Below are positions 1-5,897 of a DNA stretch of 11,387 nucleotides, one piece after another. Position 1 is the stretch's first letter; the number at the start of each line of letters is the position of its first letter. Origin of the DNA: JAVBOD01 sp031551045 (GTDB lineage: Bacteria; Bacteroidota; Bacteroidia; Bacteroidales; UBA932); contig JAVBOD010000041.1 in assembly GCA_031551045.1 (NCBI GenBank), positions 1-11,387 of the forward strand. Reading direction: 5' to 3'. Made by a program: the position numbers and the translations under genes. The notes below the pieces were generated by a model that was not told where the DNA came from, did not search any database, and worked only from the letters and a program-made list of their open reading frames with translations.

Positions 1-1
1 T

Positions 2-556
2 GCTATGATACTCTGCACGGGTGCGGCTTGTTCGCCGCAATTGCCGGAGTTGATTCGCCGTACGAAATTCCGTTGCGGCCTGATTGATTTGCCGCAAGTC
101 GATAATAATTTATTCGAACAATTATTCCCTTTGGAAAACGGTGTGTGGAAGGTGAACGAACAAACCGGCGAAATGTACGAACTGGCCGCTTCGGTATTTA
201 CCTTTACCGATGAAGCTGAAAAATTACTGGAAGCAAGAGCAACGGTTTATGCAAGTGGTGCGGTAACCGACGAATTTTTGAAAATACTGTGTAATAAAAA
301 ATATACCGAAATAAAATTAATTGTACGCGATTTTTCCAAACTGTTTGTACAGCAAGGAACGTTCGACCGTTTTATACGGCGTGGCGGGCGGATAGAAGTG
401 CTGCAAAAAGCAAAATTGCTGGGCGTATGCACCAATCCAACTTCGCCCGATGGCGCGCGGTTAGATGCGGTATTGCTGCGTAACGAAATGGAAAAAGCCT
501 TGCAATTGCCCGTATATGATATTGTAGCGATAGAAAACAAATTTACCACAAAGTAA
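2..556 (+). CDS. C-terminal part of an unrecognised lysine-operon protein
   Basis: The reading frame is open from the left edge, so the true start is probably outside the window. The ATG at 5 looks internal, since no leader can be seen. About 184 residues are visible. They contain alternating hydrophobic strands and helices, including an IKLIVRDFSKLF strand-helix unit and a LLGVCTNPTSPDGARLD turn, and end with a PVYDIV strand. This suggests the end of an alpha/beta Rossmann or P-loop-like domain, but no catalytic motif is visible. It does not look like the C-terminus of a MutS ATPase, although MutS-related proteins are known in some kam clusters. Its place directly before kamD, and the known presence of uncharacterised accessory genes (called kamB/kamC in clostridia) in lysine-fermentation clusters, make it a likely accessory protein of the aminomutases; that is inference. 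The last residues (TTK) are encoded by the palindromic repeat that follows. Confidence 0.6.
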   Translation, partial: AMILCTGAACSPQLPELIRRTKFRCGLIDLPQVDNNLFEQLFPLENGVWKVNEQTGEMYELAASVFTFTDEAEKLLEARATVYASGAVTDEFLKILCNKKYTEIKLIVRDFSKLFVQQGTFDRFIRRGGRIEVLQKAKLLGVCTNPTSPDGARLDAVLLRNEMEKALQLPVYDIVAIENKFTTK

Positions 557-598
557 ATCTTTGTGTCCCTTTGTGACACCTTTGTGTTACTTCGTGGT
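545..598. repeat. Intergenic palindromic repeat, family 2 (short copy)
   Basis: The outer arms accacaaag (545-553) and cttcgtggt (590-598) are complementary apart from one A-C position. Between them are three CTTTGTG units. The left arm contains the last codons of the upstream gene, and its stop TAA (554-556) follows immediately. The same arm sequences and CTTTGTG/CTTCGTG units recur at 4284-4371. It is followed by an A-rich tail leading to the kamD ATG. Confidence 0.7.
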
Positions 599-612
599 TA
601 AAAAATAAAAAT

Positions 613-2166
613 ATGCAAAAAAGTAAATTAGGACTGGATTTTTTGAAAGTAGCGAAAGCAAAACAAATAGCGCAAAACATTGCCGTTGATGTGCAACAAT
701 TTGTGGACGGCTACACTACCGTGGCCGTGGAGCGTACCTTGTGCCGCTTAATAGGCATTGATGGCGTGGACGAAAACAATGTACCGTTGCCGAATGTTTT
801 AGTGGACGCACTGAAAGAGGCTGAAATGCTGAGCAGCGGTGCGCTCTCTGCGCTGGGCAACGCGATGCTCGAAACGGGCTTTACTCCGCAAGCCATTGCC
901 GAAAAAGTAGCAACCGATGAAATTGATATTGCAAAATATAAAACACATTCAACAGCGGAAATCAACAAAGTGTTGAAACCTTTTGTGGATGCGGCAGTCG
1001 AGCGTATCGGCAATAATCGCCGCCGCCGCGAAGAAACCATTGCGAAAATCGGCGAAGGCGCTAAACCCTATTTGTATGTGATTGTGGCTACCGGCAACAT
1101 CTACGAAGATGTGGTACAGGCGCAGGCCGCCGCACGGCAAGGCGCCGACATTATTGCCGTTATCCGCACCACGGGGCAAAGCCTGTTGGATTACGTGCCT
1201 TACGGCGCTACCACCGAGGGATTCGGCGGAACATTTGCCACGCAGGAAAATTTCCGTATCATGCGCAAAGCGCTCGACGAAGTAGGGCAGGAAGTTGGCC
1301 GCTACATTCGCTTGTGCAACTACTGCTCCGGCTTGTGTATGCCCGAAATTGCCGCCATGGGCGCGTTGGAAGGCTTGGATGTGATGCTCAACGATGCATT
1401 GTACGGCATTCTGTTCCGCGACATTAATATGCAACGCACGCTGGTCGATCAGTATTTTTCGCGCATTATCAATGGCTTTGCAGGCGTGATTATCAACACC
1501 GGAGAAGATAACTATCTTACCACTTCCGATGCTTTTGAAGAAGCGCACACGGTGCTCACGTCCGATTTTATCAACGAACAATTGGCCTTGCTGGCCGGGA
1601 TTCCCGAAGAACAAATGGGCTTGGGACACGCCTTTGAAATGGATCCCGAGTTGAAAAACGGGTTCTTGTACGAATTGGCGCAAGCGCAGATGACACGCGA
1701 AATTTTTCCGAAAGCGCCCCTCAAATACATGCCGCCCACTAAATTTATGACCGGAAATGTTTTTCGTGGGCATATACAAAACGCCTTGTTCAACGAAATT
1801 GCCATTTGGACGGGACAAGGCATTCAACTGCTGGGCATGTTGACCGAAGCGGTACACACGCCGTTCATGTCCGACCGATTTTTGGCCATAGAGAATGCTA
1901 AATATATTTTCAACAACCTGCACAATATCGGCGACGAGGTAGAATTTAAGTCCGGCGGACTCATTCAAAGTCGTGCACAGCAAGTGCTGGACGATGCGTT
2001 GTCATTATTGGAAAAAATAGAACGAGAAGGATTATTCACGGCTTTGGAAAACGGTTCGTTTGCCAACATCAAACGTCCGAAAACCGGTGGAAAAGGCTTG
2101 GCGGGCGTGGCTGAAAAAGGAATAAATTATTTGAATCCGTTTATTGACCTTATGAAAAAACAATAG
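613..2166 (+). CDS. kamD: Lysine 5,6-aminomutase, alpha subunit
   Basis: This is the large subunit of the adenosylcobalamin- and PLP-dependent aminomutase that moves the terminal amino group of beta-lysine (or D-lysine) from C6 to C5 in anaerobic lysine fermentation, in the cytoplasm. The 517 residues match the usual length of the family. The sequence reads as a typical KamD: an N-terminal helical part, then a TIM-barrel region beginning near residue 150 (PYLYVIVATGNIYEDVVQAQ) with the segments RQGADIIAVIRTTGQSLLDY and RLCNYCSGLCMPEIAAMGAL, and the conserved PPTKFMTGNVF near residue 377. In this family the barrel covers the cobalamin held by the beta subunit. The beta subunit gene (kamE) follows, but is separated from kamD by a GxxExxY gene. 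The start at 613 has an A-rich leader and no Shine-Dalgarno, as is common in Bacteroidetes. The stop touches the first base of the next palindromic repeat. Identification is from recognised family sequence, not a database search. Confidence 0.95.
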   Translation: MQKSKLGLDFLKVAKAKQIAQNIAVDVQQFVDGYTTVAVERTLCRLIGIDGVDENNVPLPNVLVDALKEAEMLSSGALSALGNAMLETGFTPQAIAEKVATDEIDIAKYKTHSTAEINKVLKPFVDAAVERIGNNRRRREETIAKIGEGAKPYLYVIVATGNIYEDVVQAQAAARQGADIIAVIRTTGQSLLDYVPYGATTEGFGGTFATQENFRIMRKALDEVGQEVGRYIRLCNYCSGLCMPEIAAMGALEGLDVMLNDALYGILFRDINMQRTLVDQYFSRIINGFAGVIINTGEDNYLTTSDAFEEAHTVLTSDFINEQLALLAGIPEEQMGLGHAFEMDPELKNGFLYELAQAQMTREIFPKAPLKYMPPTKFMTGNVFRGHIQNALFNEIAIWTGQGIQLLGMLTEAVHTPFMSDRFLAIENAKYIFNNLHNIGDEVEFKSGGLIQSRAQQVLDDALSLLEKIEREGLFTALENGSFANIKRPKTGGKGLAGVAEKGINYLNPFIDLMKKQ

Positions 2167-2248
2167 CACACAGATAACGCAGATCGAACAGATGCTCACT
2201 GATTCCTATCTTGTAAAGATCACGTTTAATCAATGTCATCCGTGTGCT
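2165..2248. repeat. Intergenic palindromic repeat, family 1, copy 1
   Basis: The arms agcacacagataac (from 2165) and gtcatccgtgtgct (ending 2248) are inverted-complementary with a few mismatches. Inside lie tcactgatt and aatcaatgt, which pair in part, so the whole element can fold as a long imperfect hairpin. Two more copies follow at 2650-2724 and 3521-3602. The first two bases overlap the TAG stop of kamD. Confidence 0.75.
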
Positions 2249-2263
2249 TAAAATGAAAAAATT

Positions 2264-2662
2264 ATGAGCGACTATATCGAACAAGATTTAACCGATAAAA
2301 TCATTAAAGCATTTTACAAAGTGTACAATGAATTGGGCTTCGGATTTTTGGAAAAAGTTTATGAAAATGCGTTGTGTTTTGAATTAATACGTAGCGGATT
2401 ACAGGTCGATGCGCAGCGAAAAATAAAAGTATATTACGAAGACCGTCTTGTAGGCGAATATGCGGCAGACTTGATCGTAGACGATGTAGTTATTTTGGAA
2501 TTGAAAGCAGCGGAATGCCTGATAGAAGAACACGAATTACAATTGATTAATTATTTGAAAGCGACCGATAAAGAAATAGGATTGTTATTGAATTTCGGTA
2601 AACGGCCGGAAATACGAAGAAAAATATTTACAAACAACAGGAAACGATTAGCACACAGATAG
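2264..2662 (+). CDS. GxxExxY family protein (PD-(D/E)XK nuclease-like)
   Basis: This is a 132-residue protein with the defining motif G27-F-L-E30-K-V-Y33 after a first helix, typical of GxxExxY proteins. The core that follows resembles a small PD-(D/E)XK nuclease fold: GEYAADLIVDD with D69, then ILELKA with E79 and K81, then a helix with Q93. Catalysis is plausible but the physiological role of this family is not established. It sits between kamD and kamE, which are normally adjacent, and has no obvious part in lysine breakdown. It has a copy of the same ~80-base palindrome on each side, and its last residues (LAHR) and stop lie inside the downstream copy. This suggests a small cassette that came in with, or targets, the repeats. 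The start at 2264 has an A-rich leader almost identical to that of kamE. Confidence 0.88.
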   Translation: MSDYIEQDLTDKIIKAFYKVYNELGFGFLEKVYENALCFELIRSGLQVDAQRKIKVYYEDRLVGEYAADLIVDDVVILELKAAECLIEEHELQLINYLKATDKEIGLLLNFGKRPEIRRKIFTNNRKRLAHR

Positions 2663-2724
2663 AACGGATGATCACTGATTTTTTATCTTGTGAAAATCAT
2701 GTAAAATCAGTGTCATCAGTGTGC
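2650..2724. repeat. Intergenic palindromic repeat, family 1, copy 2
   Basis: This is the best-preserved hairpin of the family. The outer arms gcacacagat (2651-2660) and atcagtgtgc (2715-2724) pair with one mismatch. The inner arms cactgatttt (2673-2682) and aaaatcagtg (2703-2712) pair perfectly over 10 bases. The GxxExxY stop TAG (2660-2662) is inside it. A GTG at 2721 within the repeat is in frame with kamE but is unlikely to be the start. Confidence 0.8.
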
Positions 2725-2738
2725 AAAAAATAAAAATT

Positions 2739-3533
2739 ATGAGCTCAGGACTATATTCAACAACCCCAAAAGATTTTGATCAAACATTAGATTTGACCAA
2801 CATTAAACCCTACGGCGATACGCTGAACGACGGCAAAGTGCAACTCAGCTTTACCTTGCCCGTGCCGTGTTGCGACGAATCTATCGAAGCGGCGAAGCAG
2901 CTGATGCGCAAAATGGGATTCGACAATCCGCAAGTGGTGTTCTACAAAGAACTCACCGAAGGATACACATTTTTCAATTGCTACGGCAGCGCCACACACA
3001 TGGTCGATTACACGCAAATCCACGTGCCGAAAGTAGAAACATCGACATGGAGCATGCACGACACCGACGAATTTATAAAGAAACACATCGGCCGGAAGAT
3101 TGTGATTGTGGGCGCCAGCACCGGCACCGATGCGCATACGGTGGGAATCGATGCCATTATGAACATGAAAGGCTATGCCGGACACTACGGGCTGGAACGC
3201 TACGAAATGATTACGGCCATCAACATGGGCAGTCAGGTGCCGAACGAAGAGTTCATCCGTAAAGCTATCGAAGTGAATGCCGATGCACTGCTGGTGTCGC
3301 AAACCGTAACGCAAAAAGATGTACACGTAAAAAATTTGACGGAACTGATAGAAATGCTGGACGCCGAAGGCTTGCGCAGCAAGATGATTGTGGCCTGCGG
3401 AGGACCGCGTGTTTCGCACGAATTAGCCAAAGAATTGGGCTACGATGCAGGCTTCGGGATGAATACCTACGCCGACGATGTAGCCTCGTTTATAGCGCAG
3501 GAAGTAGCAAGAAGAGCAGAAGCGCACAGATAA
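2739..3533 (+). CDS. kamE: Lysine 5,6-aminomutase, beta subunit
   Basis: This is the cobalamin- and PLP-carrying subunit that pairs with KamD; it uses a 5'-deoxyadenosyl radical to shift the terminal amino group of beta-lysine. The N-terminal ~100 residues form the dimerisation part. The Rossmann-type B12 domain follows, with the base-off/His-on motif D131-A-H133-T-V-G136 inside GASTGTDAHTVG; H133 is the lower axial ligand of cobalt. K144, in MNMKGYAG, matches the lysine known to form the PLP aldimine in the clostridial enzyme. An in-frame GTG at 2721 would add six residues but lies in the palindromic repeat. Starting at ATG 2739 gives 264 residues and places H133 and K144 at the family numbering, so this start is preferred. 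The last residues (AHR) and the stop are inside the next repeat copy. It is most likely co-transcribed with kamD and the CoA-transferase gene. Confidence 0.95.
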   Translation: MSSGLYSTTPKDFDQTLDLTNIKPYGDTLNDGKVQLSFTLPVPCCDESIEAAKQLMRKMGFDNPQVVFYKELTEGYTFFNCYGSATHMVDYTQIHVPKVETSTWSMHDTDEFIKKHIGRKIVIVGASTGTDAHTVGIDAIMNMKGYAGHYGLERYEMITAINMGSQVPNEEFIRKAIEVNADALLVSQTVTQKDVHVKNLTELIEMLDAEGLRSKMIVACGGPRVSHELAKELGYDAGFGMNTYADDVASFIAQEVARRAEAHR

Positions 3534-3602
3534 CACAGATTGTGCACGATGACCGCCGATTTCATCTGTTAAAATCATGTCAAATCAGTGTCAACGGTGT
3601 GC
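3521..3602. repeat. Intergenic palindromic repeat, family 1, copy 3
   Basis: It begins agcgcacagataac and ends caacggtgtgct, with the core aaaatcatgt-aaatcagtgtc shared with copy 2. The outer arms pair with mismatches or wobbles, so it is more degenerate than copy 2. The kamE stop TAA (3531-3533) lies within the left arm. The element fills most of the gap between kamE and the CoA-transferase gene. Confidence 0.72.
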
Positions 3603-3620
3603 TAAAAAATAGAATAGATT

Positions 3621-4280
3621 ATGGATAAAAATCAAATCAGAGAAATTATTGCCCGCCGCGCTGCCCGAGAGTTGCACGACGGCGACGTGGTAAACCTTGG
3701 TATCGGTTTGCCGACGCTCATTCCCAATTATATTCCGGAAGGCGTACACGTGATATTGCAATCTGAAAACGGATTACTGGGCATGGGGCCTACGCCCGAA
3801 GCCGGAACCGAAGACTGCGAATTTATTAATGCCGGCGGCGGTTACGTAACGGCATTGCCCGGCGCTTCGACATTCGACAGCGCTATGTCGTTCGGCATTA
3901 TCCGCGGAAAGCATGTAGATGTGTCGATTCTGGGTGCCTTACAAGTCGATGAAAAAGGCGATTTGGCCAATTGGATTATTCCCGGAAAGAAAGTCCCCGG
4001 CATGGGTGGCGCGATGGATTTGTTGGTGGGAGCGCGCCGCGTGATTTTGGCGATGGAACATACGGCCGGCGAAAGTAAAAAGATTTTGAAAAAATGCACG
4101 CTTCCGTTGACAGCCGCCGGACAGGTAAACATGATTATCACCGAAATGGGTGTGATGGAAATTACGGAAAAAGGAATTGTGTTGAAAGAAATTCATCCGG
4201 AATTTACCGTAGAGCAAGTGCAAGCCGCCACCGAAGCGGATCTTATCGTTGATAGTGGGCTTAAGAAAATGGAAGTGTAA
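3621..4280 (+). CDS. atoA: Acetoacetate/butyrate CoA-transferase, subunit B
   Basis: This is the beta subunit of a family I (3-oxoacid type) CoA-transferase, 219 residues, the usual length for a stand-alone B subunit. The motif S48-E49-N-G-L-L-G-M-G contains the catalytic glutamate (E49) that forms the glutamyl-CoA thioester intermediate. The N-terminal GDVVNLGIGLPT and the central GGGYVTALPGAS are also typical. In lysine fermentation the enzyme moves CoA from butyryl-CoA to acetoacetate, releasing butyrate and giving acetoacetyl-CoA for the thiolase encoded next. The partner A subunit is not in the window; in Porphyromonas-like clusters it is encoded at the other end of the kam cluster, so the same may hold here. 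Substrate preference is inferred from context. The start at 3621 follows an A-rich leader after repeat copy 3. Confidence 0.93.
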   Translation: MDKNQIREIIARRAARELHDGDVVNLGIGLPTLIPNYIPEGVHVILQSENGLLGMGPTPEAGTEDCEFINAGGGYVTALPGASTFDSAMSFGIIRGKHVDVSILGALQVDEKGDLANWIIPGKKVPGMGGAMDLLVGARRVILAMEHTAGESKKILKKCTLPLTAAGQVNMIITEMGVMEITEKGIVLKEIHPEFTVEQVQAATEADLIVDSGLKKMEV

Positions 4281-4283
4281 TGC

Positions 4284-4371
4284 ACCACGAAGGCACGCAA
4301 AGTATCTCCACAAAGGGACACCAAGAAAACCTTTGTGCTACTTCGTGAAGTCCTTCGTGTTACTTTGTGGT
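4284..4371. repeat. Intergenic palindromic repeat, family 2 (long copy)
   Basis: The arms accacgaag (from 4284) and ctttgtggt (ending 4371) are inverted-complementary with one mismatch or wobble. The interior carries ccacaaagggacacc on the left and CTTTGTG, CTTCGTG, CTTCGTG units on the right. It fills the gap between the CoA-transferase stop and the A-rich leader of the thiolase. It is a longer relative of the element at 545-598. Confidence 0.72.
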
Positions 4372-4395
4372 AAAAAAATATTAAAAATAAAAGAT

Positions 4396-5604
4396 ATGAA
4401 TAAAATTTACATTGTAGCAGCCAAGCGTACCGCTATCGGAAAATTTCTGGGCACGCTGACACCCTTGTCGCCGGCCGATTTGGCGGTACCGGTTATTAAA
4501 AATATTTTAGCCGAAACAAAAATTAATCCGGCGGATTTGGATGAAGTCGTTGTCGGAAATATTCTGATGGCCGGCCAAAAACAAGGTATTGCAAGGCAAG
4601 CCGCCATTCGTGCAGGTATTCCGAATACCGTTCCGGCTTACGGATTGAATATGATTTGCGGCAGCGGCATGAAATCTATTATCAACGCATACCTTGCCGT
4701 TAAAGCAGGCGAAGCCAATTTGATTTTGGCGGGTGGTACCGAAAATATGTCGAATTCCGGTTTTGTAATTCCCGGCAGCACCATGCGCAATGGGCAAAAA
4801 ATGGGCGATTTTAAAGTGATTGACCACATGGTGTGCGACGGACTTACCGATGCTTTTGCCGATTACCACATGGGCGTAACAGCCGAACATATTGCGGCGC
4901 AATATACTATTTCACGCGAAGCACAAGACTCGTTCAGCTATGCCTCGCAACAAAAAGCCATTGCGGCTATTGACGGCGGCAAGTTCAAAAACGAAATTGT
5001 GCCGGTCGAAATTCCTTCGCGCAAAGAAACGATTGTATTCGATACCGACGAATTTCCGAATCGTAGCACTTCGCCTGAAAAATTAGCGACGCTGAAACCC
5101 GCCTTCAAGAAAGACGGTACGGTAACCGCCGGTAATGCTTCTGGTTTGAACGACGGCGCTTCGTTCGTGTTGGTAGCCTCGGAAGAAGCAGTAAAAAAAT
5201 ACAACCTTACACCGCTGGTAGAAATTGTAGCTACCGGTCAAGGAGGCGTAGATCCTGCGACGATGGGCATGGGGCCTGTGCCTGCTATCGCCCAAGCGTT
5301 GAAAAAAGCCGGAAGAAAATTGACCGATATGGATGTTATAGAATTAAATGAAGCCTTTGCCGCGCAATCTATCGGTGTAATGCACCAATTGTGCGTGGAT
5401 CACGGCGTAGAGTGCGAATGGCTGCGCGAACGCACCAACGTCAACGGCGGTGCCATTGCGTTGGGACATCCTATTGGCTCGTCGGGCAACCGCATTGTAG
5501 TAACATTGGTTCACGAGATGCTGCGCCGCAAAGCCCCGTACGGGTTGGCTTCGCTCTGCATCGGCGGCGGCATGGGAACGGCAGTGGTGCTGAAAGGCGT
5601 ATAG
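4396..5604 (+). CDS. atoB: Acetyl-CoA acetyltransferase (thiolase)
   Basis: This biosynthetic-type thiolase interconverts acetoacetyl-CoA plus CoA with two acetyl-CoA; here the degradative direction would finish lysine fermentation. At 402 residues it has the full family length. Visible active-site elements are C88 in NMICGSGMK (acyl-enzyme cysteine), NEAFAAQS near 318-325, H358 in GGAIALGHPIGSSG, and C388 in SLCIGGGMG (the acid/base cysteine). The frame stays open upstream to 4249, overlapping the CoA-transferase end and passing through the palindromic repeat. The ATG at 4396, giving the standard thiolase N-terminus (MNKIYIVAAKRTAIGKF), is clearly the right start. It is the last gene of the operon and is followed by a strong hairpin. 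Confidence 0.95.
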   Translation: MNKIYIVAAKRTAIGKFLGTLTPLSPADLAVPVIKNILAETKINPADLDEVVVGNILMAGQKQGIARQAAIRAGIPNTVPAYGLNMICGSGMKSIINAYLAVKAGEANLILAGGTENMSNSGFVIPGSTMRNGQKMGDFKVIDHMVCDGLTDAFADYHMGVTAEHIAAQYTISREAQDSFSYASQQKAIAAIDGGKFKNEIVPVEIPSRKETIVFDTDEFPNRSTSPEKLATLKPAFKKDGTVTAGNASGLNDGASFVLVASEEAVKKYNLTPLVEIVATGQGGVDPATMGMGPVPAIAQALKKAGRKLTDMDVIELNEAFAAQSIGVMHQLCVDHGVECEWLRERTNVNGGAIALGHPIGSSGNRIVVTLVHEMLRRKAPYGLASLCIGGGMGTAVVLKGV

Positions 5605-5648
5605 AATCACTGGTTAATCTTTTATTCGTCACGTATAATACAAAATTG

Positions 5649-5689
5649 GCGCGAAAAGCAGTAATATGGTTATTGCTTTTCGCGCTTTA
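5649..5689 (+). terminator. Probable terminator of the lysine operon
   Basis: gcgcgaaaagca (5649-5660) pairs perfectly with tgcttttcgcgc (5674-5685). The stem continues inward for about four more pairs, including one G-U, to a five-base loop. A short T-run (ttt at 5686-5688) follows. It lies 45 bases after the thiolase stop. The T-tract is short, so termination efficiency is uncertain. Confidence 0.65.
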
Positions 5690-5715
5690 TGTTGTAAGAT
5701 ATAGAGACTAAAAGC

Positions 5716-5746
5716 TTTGTTTTGTGAAAAATAATTGCTAAATTGC
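5716..5746 (+). promoter_or_regulatory. Candidate cas9 promoter (weak match)
   Basis: TTTG at 5716-5719 is followed after 19 bases by TAaaTTGc (5739-5746), a partial match to the Bacteroidetes TTTG-N19-TAnnTTTG pattern. A start just downstream would give a cas9 leader of about 145 bases that includes the full complement of the tracrRNA. The -7 element is imperfect, so this is tentative. Confidence 0.3.
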
Positions 5747-5789
5747 AAGCGAAATACATGAAGCAGGAATGGTGTTCCTCACACAATGT

Positions 5790-5814
5790 AAAAAAAGCGA
5801 GGCTTACGCCCCGC
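5790..5814 (-). terminator. Rho-independent terminator of the tracrRNA
   Basis: On the - strand GCGGGGC (5814-5808) pairs with GCCTCGC (5803-5797) across a GTAA loop, with one G-U pair, and is followed by seven Ts (5796-5790). The stem can be extended by a few weaker pairs. On the + strand no T-run follows, so it should terminate only the leftward transcript. Confidence 0.85.
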
Positions 5815-5861
5815 CTTAAATGTTTTCACAACGGAATAATCCTTATTGTGATTTGATTGCG
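5790..5861 (-). ncRNA. tracrRNA of the type II-C system
   Basis: Read on the - strand, the region starts with a probable anti-repeat (GCAATCAAATCACAAT, 5860-5845), the complement of the 5' end expected of Bacteroidetes II-C repeats, which I recall as starting (G/A)TTGTGATTTG. Next come AAGGATTATTCC, able to form a small GGA/TCC hairpin inside CACAA/TTGTG arms (5850-5827), then GAAAACATTTAAGG. It ends in a GC-rich hairpin with a GUAA loop and seven Ts. This anti-repeat, nexus and terminator layout matches tracrRNAs known from Bacteroidetes Cas9 loci. The 5' end is inferred from the promoter motif. No array is in the window, so pairing with the repeat could not be tested. The gene is divergent from cas9 and antisense to its leader, so it could also affect cas9 mRNA. 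Confidence 0.82.
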
Positions 5862-5865
5862 AAAG

Positions 5866-5896
5866 CAAAGATACGAAAGATTTTAAAACCTACAAC
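5866..5896 (-). promoter_or_regulatory. tracrRNA promoter, Bacteroidetes type
   Basis: On the - strand GTTG (5896-5893) is followed after exactly 19 bases by TATCTTTG (5873-5866). This matches the Bacteroidetes TTTG-N19-TAnnTTTG consensus, with a perfect -7 element. Transcription would start around 5861-5859, just before the anti-repeat. The -33 element overlaps the bases immediately before the cas9 start codon, so the polymerase for the tracrRNA would bind over the cas9 translation start region. Confidence 0.6.
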
Positions 5897-5897
5897 T

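Noticed and set aside
949..1983. Long antisense reading frame (344 codons) opposite kamD
   Set aside because: It lies wholly inside the well-supported kamD gene and its composition is that of a reverse-strand shadow; the translation has no recognisable domain. The same holds for the antisense frames over kamE, the thiolase and cas9.
2721..2738. GTG start for kamE inside the palindromic repeat
   Set aside because: The ATG at 2739 gives family-like length and puts the cobalamin-ligating histidine at 133 and the PLP lysine at 144, matching the known enzyme.
5820..5897. Upstream ATG extending Cas9 by 26 residues
   Set aside because: The extension is the complement of the tracrRNA anti-repeat and promoter, and the canonical Cas9 N-terminus begins at the ATG at 5898.
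5605..5897. Possible CRISPR array next to cas9
   Set aside because: Only a tracrRNA anti-repeat and a degenerate repeat-like promoter are visible; there are no repeat-spacer units. The palindromes in the lysine operon are not regularly spaced and have genes, not spacers, between them.
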